NCBI RefSeq assembly: GCF_009708075.1
Contig: NZ_WMBT01000001.1
Span: 434,001-498,000, forward strand
Direction of reading: 5' to 3'
Origin: Paracoccus lichenicola
Lineage (GTDB): Bacteria > Pseudomonadota > Alphaproteobacteria > Rhodobacterales > Rhodobacteraceae
Length of the DNA stretch: 64,000 nucleotides
Below, piece by piece: positions 10,396 through 18,426 of the stretch. The notes under the pieces were generated by a model. It made no database searches. It was given only the letters and a program-made list of their open reading frames with translations, and was not told the DNA's origin. Numbering within the stretch: position 1 is the stretch's first letter; each line of letters starts with the position of its first letter. The translations under genes were made by a program, and so were the position numbers.

Positions 10396-10410
10396 TTAAC
10401 CATTCGTTAG
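10396..10410. promoter_or_regulatory. CtrA-like box, one mismatch
   Basis: TTAA-N7-TTAG, one base off the alphaproteobacterial CtrA consensus TTAA-N7-TTAA, lies 54 bases before the PAS gene start and in the divergent gmk region. It could serve either gene. Confidence 0.35.
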
Positions 10411-10463
10411 GAAAACGACTCGGCAGGTGGCGAACTTATGTTTATCATGCCCTTGGAGTAACA

Positions 10464-11291
10464 ATGCATCCGTGTGTCTGGATGCGTATCGGTAACGAGG
10501 GTACGACATTGTCGAACTGCCAGGACGACGCAGCGTCGCATCCGCCCGTGGCGGATCGGACGGGCCAGATCTTGCACCTTGCGGACTTCAATCCCATGCA
10601 GCCTGCCCGGATCCTGGGCGACGTGCGGGCCTATTGGGACGGCCTGCGGCGCGGCAGGGCGGTGCCTGCGCGGTCCGACATCCAGCCCCAGGGCATCCGG
10701 CGCGCGCTGGATTACGCCTTCATCCTGGAACGCATCGCGCCGGGTGCCGCGCGCTTTCGCCTGGCCGGGCAGCACCTGATCGACCTGATGGGGATGGAGG
10801 TGCGCGGCATGGCCTTCTGTTCGCTGGCCAATCCCGGTTCGCGCGGGCGCCTGTCCGACGTGCTGGAATCGGTGTTCCGCGCGCCCCAGCTGGCGCAGAT
10901 GACGCTGCACGCCAAGGCCGATTACGCGCGGCCCGAACTGTCGGCGCGGATGCTGCTGCTGCCCTTGACCTCGGATCTGGGCGACGTGACCCGCGCCCTG
11001 GGCTGCATCATCGCCGAAGGGCAGATCGGCGTGGCCCCGCGCCGGTTCGACCTGACCCGTGACGAGGTGATCCCGATCCTGAAGGGCGGCAAGACGCTGC
11101 CCCCCTCGCCTTCCAGCTTCGAGGGGGACCGCCGCCCCGGCGGGCGCGAAGGGACGCCGCTGCGGCCGCTGACGCTGGCCACGGACGAACGCCCGGCCCG
11201 GCGGACCGACAGTCCCGAATCGCGCCGGGCCACGTTCAAGGTGATCACGCTGCCGCAGGCCCCCTTGTCCACGGGCGCAAGCCAGACCTAG
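10464..11291 (+). CDS. PAS_5 (DUF1457-type) domain protein
   Basis: A 275-residue protein of the alphaproteobacterial PAS_5 family. Characteristic segments are RAYWDGLRRGRAVPARSDI, FILERIAPGAARFRLAGQHL and LGCIIAEGQIG, after which a basic, Pro/Arg-rich tail of about 70 residues looks disordered. There is no output domain, so it may act by protein contact. The ATG at 10464 is chosen for GGAG six bases upstream; a second in-frame ATG at 10482 is possible. Its stop lies in a CTAG shared with the convergent acetyltransferase. The ligand is unknown. Confidence 0.82.
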   Translation: MHPCVWMRIGNEGTTLSNCQDDAASHPPVADRTGQILHLADFNPMQPARILGDVRAYWDGLRRGRAVPARSDIQPQGIRRALDYAFILERIAPGAARFRLAGQHLIDLMGMEVRGMAFCSLANPGSRGRLSDVLESVFRAPQLAQMTLHAKADYARPELSARMLLLPLTSDLGDVTRALGCIIAEGQIGVAPRRFDLTRDEVIPILKGGKTLPPSPSSFEGDRRPGGREGTPLRPLTLATDERPARRTDSPESRRATFKVITLPQAPLSTGASQT

Positions 11292-12271
11292 GGCTGCGGA
11301 CGCCTGCGCCAGCGATAGATCGCGGCGGGCGCGGGCTGGCTGCGGCCCAGCGAGGACAGCATCTGGTCCAGGTCGCGCTGGAAGCCCAGGTTCTTCAGCA
11401 ACCGCCGCGACGGCTGGTTGTCCAGGAACACGTCCGCCAGCAGTTCGGGCGGGTCGAAGCGGGCGGTGATCTCGGCCAGGAAGGCGCGGCCCATCTCCTC
11501 GCCCAATCCCTGGCCCGACAGGACAGGATCCAGGAAATAGAAGATGCGCGGCGGATCGCCCGCGCTGATGCCGATGGAACCGGCCACCCTGCCGCCATGC
11601 CGCACGGTCAGGCGCATGGGGGGCAGCAGCCCGTCCGACTGGAACAGCGGCGCCATGTCGTCGGGCGTCATGGCCGGGTGGAACAGCAGCAGGTTCGCGG
11701 CGACGGCGGGCAGGGTTGCGATGCGGTGCAGGTCGGGCAGGTCGGCGGGGCGGAAAGGTTCGATCAGCAGGCGGGGCGTCGCCAGCGCGACCGCGTGGCG
11801 GCGGGCGAAATCCTCGCGCGTCAGGCGCAGCGACAGGCCGGGCAACTGGCGCTGCTGCGGCTCTGACCACAGCAGCACCTGGCCCGTGGGCCGAAAGCCA
11901 AGCCGCGCCAGCAACGCGGCGGACGCGGTGTTGTCCTCCAGGTGGTTCGCCTCGACAAAGGCGGCGCCGCCCCGGAAGCGGCGCGACAGCGCCAGCACCG
12001 CGGCGCGTTCGGCCAGCCCCTGCCCCTGCGCGAAAGGCGCCATCCAGATGCCGAAACTGCCCGAGGCGCGCACCATGCCGACCAGCCGGCCGTCCTGCCG
12101 CACGGCGTATTCGTCCAGGCCCGCATCGTTGATGAAGGCCGCCGCATCCGCCGGGCGATAGGGCCAGGGCACGGCGGTCAGCCATCGGGCCACCTGCCAG
12201 TCCGACAGCGCCTCGGCAATGGCGGGGGCGTCTTCGGGCCACGGACGGGTCAGGGCCAGCCGCGCGCTCAT
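11288..12271 (-). CDS. Tandem GNAT N-acetyltransferase
   Basis: A 327-residue protein with two GNAT-like halves, about residues 5-160 and 165-320. Each carries a RimJ-type pattern (RLALTRPWPEDAPAIAEAL; RLLIEPFRPADLPDLHRIA), and each has an acetyl-CoA loop region (QGQGLAERAAV and SGQGLGEEMGRA) followed by an N-x2-S-x2-LL-x-LGF signature (NTASAALLARLGF; NQPSRRLLKNLGF). It probably acetylates an amino group of a small molecule or protein; the substrate cannot be told. It ends tail-to-tail with the PAS gene, sharing the palindromic CTAG, and starts 5 bases after the rnd stop on the same strand. Confidence 0.85.
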   Translation of the reverse strand: MSARLALTRPWPEDAPAIAEALSDWQVARWLTAVPWPYRPADAAAFINDAGLDEYAVRQDGRLVGMVRASGSFGIWMAPFAQGQGLAERAAVLALSRRFRGGAAFVEANHLEDNTASAALLARLGFRPTGQVLLWSEPQQRQLPGLSLRLTREDFARRHAVALATPRLLIEPFRPADLPDLHRIATLPAVAANLLLFHPAMTPDDMAPLFQSDGLLPPMRLTVRHGGRVAGSIGISAGDPPRIFYFLDPVLSGQGLGEEMGRAFLAEITARFDPPELLADVFLDNQPSRRLLKNLGFQRDLDQMLSSLGRSQPAPAAIYRWRRRPQP

Positions 12272-12276
12272 CGGCC

Positions 12277-13458
12277 CTAGCCGACCGGAACGACGCGCAC
12301 CGCGCCGCCCTTGGCCGACAGCGCGATTTCCCCCGCCGCCAGGCGCAGGGCGTCCTGTCCGAACACCTCGGCCCGCCAGCCCTTCAGCGCGGGCAGGTCG
12401 CGGTCGCCCGAGGCGATGGCGTCCAGTTCGGCCGAGGATGCGATCAGCTTGGGCGCCACCCCCGACGCATCGGCCTTGGCCTTCAGAAGCACGCGCAGCA
12501 GGTCCGACAAGGCGGCATTGCCGGGCTTGCCCGGTTCCTCGTCCCTGGGCTGCGGCAGATCCTTCGCCTCAAGGCCCGCCTTGACGGCGACCAGGATGCC
12601 GTTCGCGATCTCGCCCTTGCGGGCTTCCCGCAGCAGCAGGCGGGACCGGCCCAGGTCGGCCTCGGTCAGGGGCTTGGTCGAGGCAAGCTCGATCATCGCG
12701 TCATCCTTGAAGACCCGCGACCGGGGGATGTCGCGTTCCTGGGCATAGGCCTCGCGGAAGCGCGCCAGTTCGCGCAGGATCGCCAGGAAGCGGGGCGAAT
12801 TGGTGCGGGTGCGCACCTTGAGCCAGGCTTCCTCGGGGCGGGTGATATAGGTTTCGGGATCTTCCAGGACCGCGATTTCCTCGGCCAGCCAGCTTTCGCG
12901 GTTGTTCTTGTGCAGTTCCGCCGCCAGGAATTCGTAGATGACGCGCAGATGGGTCACGTCGGCCAGGGCATAGGCCGCCTGCGCGTCCGACAAGGGACGG
13001 CGCGACCAGTCGGTGAAGCGCGAGGACTTGTCCAGGTTGGCCCGCGCGATCTTGCGCACCAGGGTTTCATAGCCGACCTGCTCGCCAAAGCCGCAGACCA
13101 TGGCGGCGACCTGCGTGTCGAACAGCGGCACGGGGAACAGGCCCGCGTCGTGGAAGAAGATCTCCAGATCCTGGCGGGCGGCGTGAAAGACCTTCACGGT
13201 GCCTTTGTGGCGGAACAGGTCGTAAAGCGGCTCCAGCGACAACCCCTCGGCCAGGGGATCGACCAGCACGGCCTCGCCCCCCGGAGCCTTGGGGGTGGAT
13301 GCGGGCGGCAGGGCCAGCTGGATCAGGCACAGCTTGGACCAATAGGTCCGTTCGCGCAGGAATTCGGTATCGACCGTGACATAGGGTGCCGATTTCGCGG
13401 TCTCGCAGAAGCGGGCAAGATCCTCGGTCCGGGTGATGGTGATGATGTCGTCGCTCAT
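12277..13458 (-). CDS. rnd: Ribonuclease D
   Basis: A 393-residue 3'-5' exoribonuclease that trims tRNA and other stable RNA 3' ends. The DEDDy exonuclease domain shows Exo I VDTEFLRERTYWSK (D30, E32), Exo II FHAARQDLEIFF and Exo III YALADVTHL. An HRDC domain follows (SPRFLAILRELARFREAYAQ) and then a shorter second helical region. The start MSDDIITITRTEDL is preferred because it begins directly at the first beta strand; an in-frame Met 11 residues upstream is the alternative. The acetyltransferase follows on the same strand. Confidence 0.93.
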   Translation of the reverse strand: MSDDIITITRTEDLARFCETAKSAPYVTVDTEFLRERTYWSKLCLIQLALPPASTPKAPGGEAVLVDPLAEGLSLEPLYDLFRHKGTVKVFHAARQDLEIFFHDAGLFPVPLFDTQVAAMVCGFGEQVGYETLVRKIARANLDKSSRFTDWSRRPLSDAQAAYALADVTHLRVIYEFLAAELHKNNRESWLAEEIAVLEDPETYITRPEEAWLKVRTRTNSPRFLAILRELARFREAYAQERDIPRSRVFKDDAMIELASTKPLTEADLGRSRLLLREARKGEIANGILVAVKAGLEAKDLPQPRDEEPGKPGNAALSDLLRVLLKAKADASGVAPKLIASSAELDAIASGDRDLPALKGWRAEVFGQDALRLAAGEIALSAKGGAVRVVPVG

Positions 13459-13554
13459 GAAGTCTTTCAAACCGGGCGGTTCGTCCGCCAATCTGCAACG
13501 GATAGGGGCAAGACGGGCCGATGAAAAGTGTCTTTGGTCAACGAAGTTGACGGA

Positions 13555-14685
13555 TCACGGCGGGGGGATGTCGCCCTGCGCCCGCATTGCATGAAAATCG
13601 GCCACGAAATCGTCCAGCCGGCCTTGGGCGATCGCGCCGCGCAGGCCTGCCATCAATTCCTGGAAATAATGCAGGTTGTGCCAGGTCAGCAGCATTCCGC
13701 TGATCATCTCGCCCGCGCGGAAGACATGGTGCAGATAGGCGCGGCTGTAGCCGGTGCAGGCCGGGCAGGTGCAATGTTCGTCCAGCGGGCGGGGGTCGTC
13801 GGCATGGCGCGCGTTCTTGATGGCGACCGGGCCGCGCCGCGTCCAGGCCTGGCCGGTGCGGCCCGACCGCGAGGGCAGCACGCAATCCATCATGTCCACG
13901 CCCCGCTGCACCGCGCCCACGATGTCGTCGGGCTTGCCCACGCCCATCAGATAGCGCGGCTTGTCGGCGGGCAGGAAACCGGGGGCGTAATCCAGGACGC
14001 CGAACATCGCCTCCTGCCCCTCGCCCACGGCAAGGCCGCCGATGGCATAGCCGTCGAAGCCGATGGATGTCAGCGCGCTTGCCGATTCCTCGCGCAGGTC
14101 GGGCGTGACGCCGCCCTGCATGATGCCGAACAGCGCGTGGCCGGGGCGGTCGCCAAAGGCGTCGCGCGACCGCTGCGCCCACCGCATCGACAGGCGCATG
14201 GATTTCGCCACGGCGTCCTCGGTCGCCGGAAGCGCCGGGCATTCGTCGAAGCACATCACGATGTCGCTGCCCAGCAGGCGCTGGATCTCCATGCTGGTTT
14301 CGGGCGACAGCAGGTGCCGGGATCCGTCGATATGGGACGAGAAGGTGACGCCGTCCTCGGTCAGCTTGCGCAGGGCGGCCAGCGACATGACCTGGAACCC
14401 CCCCGAATCGGTCAGGATCGGCCGGTCCCAGTTCATGAAGCGGTGCAGGCCCCCAAGACGCGCGATCCGTTCCGCGCCGGGGCGCAGCATCAGGTGATAG
14501 GTGTTGCCCAGCAGGATGTCGGCGCCCGTCGCGCGCACCGATTCGGGCAGCATCGCCTTGACGGTGGCGGCGGTGCCCACGGGCATGAAGGCGGGCGTGC
14601 GGATCTCGCCACGGGGGGTGTGGATGGTGCCGGTGCGGGCGCGGCCGTCGGTCGCCTGCAAGGTGAAGTGGAAACGCTCGCTCAT
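13555..14685 (-). CDS. tgt: tRNA-guanine transglycosylase
   Basis: A 376-residue enzyme that replaces guanine 34 with preQ1 in tRNAs with GUN anticodons. Catalytic residues are D93 ([10 protein letters not shown]) and the nucleophile D267 ([12 protein letters not shown]). The zinc site is C305, C307, C310 and H336 ([15 protein letters not shown] to LLTWHNLH), matching the spacing of the Zymomonas enzyme. The length is normal. The queuosine partner queA is not visible. It is divergent from the sufT-like gene, with about 120 bases between them. Confidence 0.97.
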   Translation of the reverse strand: MSERFHFTLQATDGRARTGTIHTPRGEIRTPAFMPVGTAATVKAMLPESVRATGADILLGNTYHLMLRPGAERIARLGGLHRFMNWDRPILTDSGGFQVMSLAALRKLTEDGVTFSSHIDGSRHLLSPETSMEIQRLLGSDIVMCFDECPALPATEDAVAKSMRLSMRWAQRSRDAFGDRPGHALFGIMQGGVTPDLREESASALTSIGFDGYAIGGLAVGEGQEAMFGVLDYAPGFLPADKPRYLMGVGKPDDIVGAVQRGVDMMDCVLPSRSGRTGQAWTRRGPVAIKNARHADDPRPLDEHCTCPACTGYSRAYLHHVFRAGEMISGMLLTWHNLHYFQELMAGLRGAIAQGRLDDFVADFHAMRAQGDIPPP

Positions 14686-14808
14686 CGGGGGACCTGTCGC
14701 TGGAACCGGGCGTGTCTAGCCAATGCGGGCGGGGATCGCAATCCGCCCCGCTCTGGACGGAAGCCGGGGGGTTGACTATATGAAGAACGGATTTGACAGG
14801 AACACGCC

Positions 14809-15162
14809 ATGACCGAGTTGCAGGAAGGCGCCCCGCTGATCGCGCCCTCGACCACCGACCATCCGCTGTATGACAGCGTGGTGGAGGCCTGCAAGACCGT
14901 CTATGACCCGGAAATCCCGGTCAACATCTTCGATCTGGGGCTGATCTATACCATCGGCATCAACGACCGGAACGAGGTTCGCGTCATCATGACCCTGACC
15001 GCCCCGGGCTGCCCCGTCGCGGGCGAGATGCCGGCCTGGGTCGCCGACGCGGTCGAGGCCATTCCGGGCGTCAAGCAGGTCGATGTGGAAATGACCTTTC
15101 AGCCGCAATGGGGCATGGACATGATGTCCGACGAGGCGCGGCTGGAACTGGGCTTCATGTAG
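14809..15162 (+). CDS. sufT: SUF system Fe-S assembly protein, SufT/MIP18 (DUF59) family
   Basis: A 117-residue protein with the DUF59 fold: VYDPEIPVNIFDLGLIYTI and the conserved TAPGCPVAG with the functional Cys, ending in the GMDMMSDEARLELGFM tail typical of alphaproteobacterial SufT. This family helps mature or transfer Fe-S clusters. A HesB/IscA-type carrier follows on the same strand 136 bases downstream, supporting the role. The gene has AGGAAC upstream of the ATG. No sufBCD cluster is in view, so the symbol rests on similarity to SufT-type proteins. Confidence 0.82.
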   Translation: MTELQEGAPLIAPSTTDHPLYDSVVEACKTVYDPEIPVNIFDLGLIYTIGINDRNEVRVIMTLTAPGCPVAGEMPAWVADAVEAIPGVKQVDVEMTFQPQWGMDMMSDEARLELGFM

Positions 15163-15178
15163 GCTTGCCGGCGGCGGT

Positions 15179-15228
15179 GGCCGGGGGCGCTTCGCCCCCC
15201 GGACCCCCCGAGGATATTTGAGCCAAGG
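15179..15228 (+). repeat. Intergenic GC-rich hairpin element with GGATATTTG tail, copy 1
   Basis: CCGGGGGCG and CGCCCCCCGG form a near-perfect hairpin (15181-15202), followed by GGACCCCCCGAGGATATTTGAGCCAAGGC. The same arrangement recurs, inverted, at about 45498-45535. The hairpin is placed after the sufT-like stop and may also act as a transcript end or stabiliser. Such GGGGGC/GCCCCC-GGATATTT units are, to my knowledge, widespread in Rhodobacterales intergenic regions. Confidence 0.6.
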
Positions 15229-15298
15229 CAAAGGAGCCTGCGCCTTGATAGGGGCAGGTCGCGCGATTATCTTTGAAGCGAACAGAAGGAACGCGCCC

Positions 15299-15670
15299 AT
15301 GTTTGCCATTCCCGGATCGGTTCCGGTCACCATCACGCCCGCCGCCGAACGCCAGATCGCCCGGCTGATGAGCGGCAAGAACGCCTTCGGCCTGCGGATC
15401 GGGTTGAAGAAGGGCGGCTGCGCGGGGATGGAATACACCATGGATCTGGTCGAGGCCGCCGGGCCGAACGAGGAGGTGGTCGAGCAGGGCGATGCGCGCG
15501 TGGTGATCGCCCCCAAGGCCCAGATGTTCCTGTTCGGGACCGAGATCGACTTCGAGAACGGCGTGCTGGAATCCGGCTTCAGGTTCCGCAACCCCAACGT
15601 CACCGATGCCTGCGGTTGCGGCGAATCCGTGCGGTTCGAGCCGCTGGAAGGCAGCCGCGCCGCCGGATGA
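15299..15670 (+). CDS. HesB/IscA-type iron-sulfur carrier (A-type)
   Basis: A 123-residue A-type carrier. The three conserved cysteines are in KGGCAGMEY and the C-terminal CGCGES. A-type proteins accept Fe-S clusters from a scaffold and hand them to apo-targets. The start is at MFAIPGSVPV, preceded by AGAAGGA; the N-terminal extension of the longer frame lies over the repeat element and is not coding. Sequence alone does not separate SufA, IscA and ErpA roles here. Proximity to the sufT-like gene supports a joint Fe-S maturation job. Confidence 0.88.
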   Translation: MFAIPGSVPVTITPAAERQIARLMSGKNAFGLRIGLKKGGCAGMEYTMDLVEAAGPNEEVVEQGDARVVIAPKAQMFLFGTEIDFENGVLESGFRFRNPNVTDACGCGESVRFEPLEGSRAAG

Positions 15671-15752
15671 TTCCCGGCTGGTTGCGGCGTTATCATGATT
15701 GTGCAGCGCCTTTTGTCATCCTAAGCCACGGGCAAAGCTTTGGAGGAATGGC

Positions 15753-16496
15753 ATGGCACCGCGCAAACTGGCCGCTGGCAACTGGAAGATGAACGGCAAT
15801 CGGGCCGCCCTGGCCGAGATCGACACCCTGATCGCGGCCCACCCCGTCCCCGGCTGCGAGGTCCTGATCTGTCCGCCTGCCGTTCTGCTGCATCCCATGA
15901 AGGCGCGTGTCGGCGATGCCATTGCGCTTGGCGGGCAGGATTGCCATGCCAAGGCCTCGGGGGCGCATACGGGCGACATCGCGGCGGCGCAGTTGAAGGA
16001 TGTGGGTGCGGCTTACGTGATCCTGGGCCATTCCGAACGCCGCGCCGATCACGGGGAAACGGATGTGGCGGTCGCGGCCAAGGCGGCGGCCGCCCATGCT
16101 GCCGGGCTGACCGCGATCATCTGCGTGGGCGAGACCGAGGCGCAGCGCGATGCCGGGGAAACGCTGGACGTGATCGCCGCGCAGCTTGACGGATCCATCC
16201 CGGATGGGGCGACGGCGGCCAACACCGTCATCGCCTATGAGCCGGTCTGGGCCATCGGCACCGGGCGCACCCCCACCACCGGCCAGATCGCCGAGGTTCA
16301 TGGCCTGATGCGCGAACGCCTGGCCGGCAAGGTCGCGGATGCCGCGCAGGTGCGGCTGCTTTACGGCGGCAGCGTCAAGCCGGGCAATGCGGCCGAGATC
16401 TTTGCCATCCCCCATGTGGACGGCGCCCTGGTCGGCGGGGCCAGCCTCAAGGCCGATGACTTCGGCGCGATCATTGCGGCCCTGGCAGCGGCCTAG
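15753..16496 (+). CDS. tpiA: Triosephosphate isomerase
   Basis: A 247-residue glycolytic and gluconeogenic enzyme interconverting DHAP and glyceraldehyde 3-phosphate. The catalytic residues are K12 (GNWKMNG), H93 (ILGHSERR) and E163 ([11 protein letters not shown]), and the phosphate loop YGGSV is present. GGAGG lies 6 bases before the ATG. Its 3' end overlaps the 3' end of the convergent diguanylate cyclase gene by 26 bases. Confidence 0.97.
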   Translation: MAPRKLAAGNWKMNGNRAALAEIDTLIAAHPVPGCEVLICPPAVLLHPMKARVGDAIALGGQDCHAKASGAHTGDIAAAQLKDVGAAYVILGHSERRADHGETDVAVAAKAAAAHAAGLTAIICVGETEAQRDAGETLDVIAAQLDGSIPDGATAANTVIAYEPVWAIGTGRTPTTGQIAEVHGLMRERLAGKVADAAQVRLLYGGSVKPGNAAEIFAIPHVDGALVGGASLKADDFGAIIAALAAA

Positions 16497-17478
16497 GGGT
16501 GCAACCCAGCGGCAGGGGCGCGATGGACACGCGGCCCTTCCCCGCGCGCTTGGACCGATAGAGCGCCACATCGGCGTCATGCAGCATCCGGTCGGTGTCG
16601 TCGGGACCATAGCCTGCCGACAGCACGATCCCCAGGCTGGCCGAGATCCCGCATCCCTCGGGCGAGATCTCCTCGATTCCCCGGATGATCCGGGTGCCGA
16701 TGGCCGTCAGCGCCTGGCAGGTCCAGGATCCGCCCAGGATCAGCACGAATTCGTCGCCGCCGATCCGGGCGACATGATCATGCGCCCGCACCGCGCGTCC
16801 CAGCACCCTTGCCACATCGAACAACAGCCGGTCGCCCGCGCCGTGGCCCAGCCGGTCGTTCACAGGCTTGAAGTTGTCCAGATCCAGATGCACCAGCGCG
16901 AAACCCTGCCCGCTGCGGGAATCCAGGGCGCCGCGCATCGCGGCCAGCAGCCCGCGCCGATTCAGGATGCCCGTCAGGGGATCGGTATGAGCCTCTCGCT
17001 CGGCATCCTGGCGGGCCAGCATGAGATGGCGGTTGAAGCGCGCCAGTTCCCCCTGGATGGCGCGGTTGGCTTCCTGAAGGAACATCAGTTCCAGCGCCAG
17101 TTCCGTGGGCGCGAAGTCGTTCTCGGTCAGGCCGAAGGTCGCGACGGCATCGGACAGCGACACCCCGAAGCCGAAGTTCAGCAGCAGCCCGCCGAAGCCC
17201 GGCGCCACGACATGGCCGCGCAGCACCATCTGGCGGTGGTGGCGCAGCCGCAGGGACAATCGCCTGGCCGGATCGGCGGCCCGGATCTGCGTCATCACGC
17301 AGCCGGTCTCGGTGCCCTTGGCCTCGACGAAGATGTCCTCGACCACCTGCGCGCCGGGCGGCACCAGCTTCTGCATGGTCGGCCCGGCGAAATGGATCAC
17401 GCCGTTCTCGGCCAGGCACAGATGCATGGGCATCAGCCGGTCCAGCGCCGCCTGCCCCAGTGTCAGGGCGCGGGTCAT
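16471..17478 (-). CDS. HNOBA-GGDEF diguanylate cyclase, partner of the H-NOX-like protein
   Basis: A 335-residue protein. Residues about 10-135 match the heme-NO-binding-associated (HNOBA) domain ([45 protein letters not shown]). A short helical linker (about 130-165) is followed by a GGDEF domain with [22 protein letters not shown] and the intact active-site GGDEF at 240-244. The product-inhibition I-site RxxD (RAHD, 231-234) sits exactly five residues before it. It should make c-di-GMP from GTP with feedback control. The ATG overlaps the stop of the H-NOX-like gene (ATGA), so the two are made together. The terminal 26 bases overlap tpiA tail-to-tail. Confidence 0.88.
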   Translation of the reverse strand: MTRALTLGQAALDRLMPMHLCLAENGVIHFAGPTMQKLVPPGAQVVEDIFVEAKGTETGCVMTQIRAADPARRLSLRLRHHRQMVLRGHVVAPGFGGLLLNFGFGVSLSDAVATFGLTENDFAPTELALELMFLQEANRAIQGELARFNRHLMLARQDAEREAHTDPLTGILNRRGLLAAMRGALDSRSGQGFALVHLDLDNFKPVNDRLGHGAGDRLLFDVARVLGRAVRAHDHVARIGGDEFVLILGGSWTCQALTAIGTRIIRGIEEISPEGCGISASLGIVLSAGYGPDDTDRMLHDADVALYRSKRAGKGRVSIAPLPLGCTPRPLPGPQ

Positions 17479-17987
17479 GCGGGGACGGCCCTGGCCGACA
17501 GCCGAAAGGTCCGCGCCTCGGCAAAGGCCGCGTCCGACACGTCGATGGCGATCCCGTCCGCGCTGCGGGTGATGACGCACAGCGTGCCGTAATCGTCGGC
17601 CATTGCCCGCAGCAAGCCGCTGAGAAGCGCCGTCCAGACGGGCGACCCGTCCGAGATCGTGACCCAGACCAGGCCGTCCGCGCTGCGCGACAGCGCGATC
17701 TCGGGCACCTCAACGTCGTCGGTGATCAGGCGGATTCGTTCGGGCAATTCGTCCAGCCGCAGCAGGAAGTCCAGGAAATCGCTGCCGCAGAACCGCAGGA
17801 GACGCCAGATTTCGTCCTGCCGCACCAGCCAGGCCCCCAGATCCTCGATCAGTTCGTCCGGGGGCTTGCCCAGCTGATCTGCCGCAGCCTGCAGCATCAG
17901 GGCGGGGGGCAGCAGGCCCGCCTCGACCCCGGGGACGGATTCCTCCTGCAGGAACTTCTCGATCGCGCGGTTGACCAGGTCGTGCAT
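17475..17987 (-). CDS. H-NOX (HNOB)-like sensor protein with degenerate heme site
   Basis: A 170-residue protein starting MHDLVNRAIEKFL, as in bacterial H-NOX proteins, with FCGSDFLDFLLRLDEL and a C-terminal SGLLRAMADDYG helix. In heme-binding members the proximal ligand His lies in a LDxLH segment; here the segment reads LDELPER, with P82 at that place. The pyrrole-binding YxSxR motif aligns with T110-x-S112-x-G114. Heme binding by the usual mode is therefore unlikely. A strong GGAGGTGA precedes the ATG, and the gene is coupled to the HNOBA-GGDEF gene. It is probably a regulator of that cyclase with a changed input; the ligand is unknown. Confidence 0.8.
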   Translation of the reverse strand: MHDLVNRAIEKFLQEESVPGVEAGLLPPALMLQAAADQLGKPPDELIEDLGAWLVRQDEIWRLLRFCGSDFLDFLLRLDELPERIRLITDDVEVPEIALSRSADGLVWVTISDGSPVWTALLSGLLRAMADDYGTLCVITRSADGIAIDVSDAAFAEARTFRLSARAVPA

Positions 17988-18038
17988 GTGTCACCTCCGG
18001 CGCCCTGTCTAGACGCGAAAGGTGAACAAATCGCAAAC

Positions 18039-18326
18039 TCAGATCTGCCAGCCATAGCTGCCGGGACCGGCCAGGGCGGTCCTCGCCTGCATCAGGTCGC
18101 CCGGCGCGACCCCCAGCTCGGCCGCCGCCTCCATGACCCGCCCGTCGTCTTCCAGCAGGTAGTCCAGCACATGCAGCGCCATCTCGGGGCTGGTCGCCAC
18201 CTGGCGCAGATCCTGTGGCTGAAGGCCCGTCGCGCCCAGGAACGCCTCGACCAGATCGGGCCGCCCGGCCAGGTAGAGAAAGGCGGATGTCGCCAGCTCC
18301 TGCGCGGATTCTCGCTTATACGTCAT
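18039..18326 (-). CDS. DUF3572 family protein
   Basis: A 95-residue soluble protein, mostly helical. The segments ELATSAFLYLAGRPDLVEAFLGATGL and VLDYLLEDDGRVMEAAAELGV fit the DUF3572 family of alphaproteobacteria. No catalytic motif is visible and the function is unknown. It is divergent from the PleD-like gene with 100 bases between them, a neighbourhood I recall as recurrent in Rhodobacterales, and lies upstream of the H-NOX-like gene on the same strand. Confidence 0.75.
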   Translation of the reverse strand: MTYKRESAQELATSAFLYLAGRPDLVEAFLGATGLQPQDLRQVATSPEMALHVLDYLLEDDGRVMEAAAELGVAPGDLMQARTALAGPGSYGWQI

Positions 18327-18426
18327 CGCCCGGTCCCTGTTCCGACTCGCTCACCGACTGTTTGGAAACGCTTTGTTAAGGAATCAATGACATTCTTCGG
18401 AAAGGTCGTCGGAAGGGGCGTCATTC

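Noticed and set aside
18361..18395. A TTAA-containing stretch before the PleD-like gene as a CtrA box
   Set aside because: The second half-site is missing (TTAA followed after seven bases by ATGA), so it does not meet the consensus.
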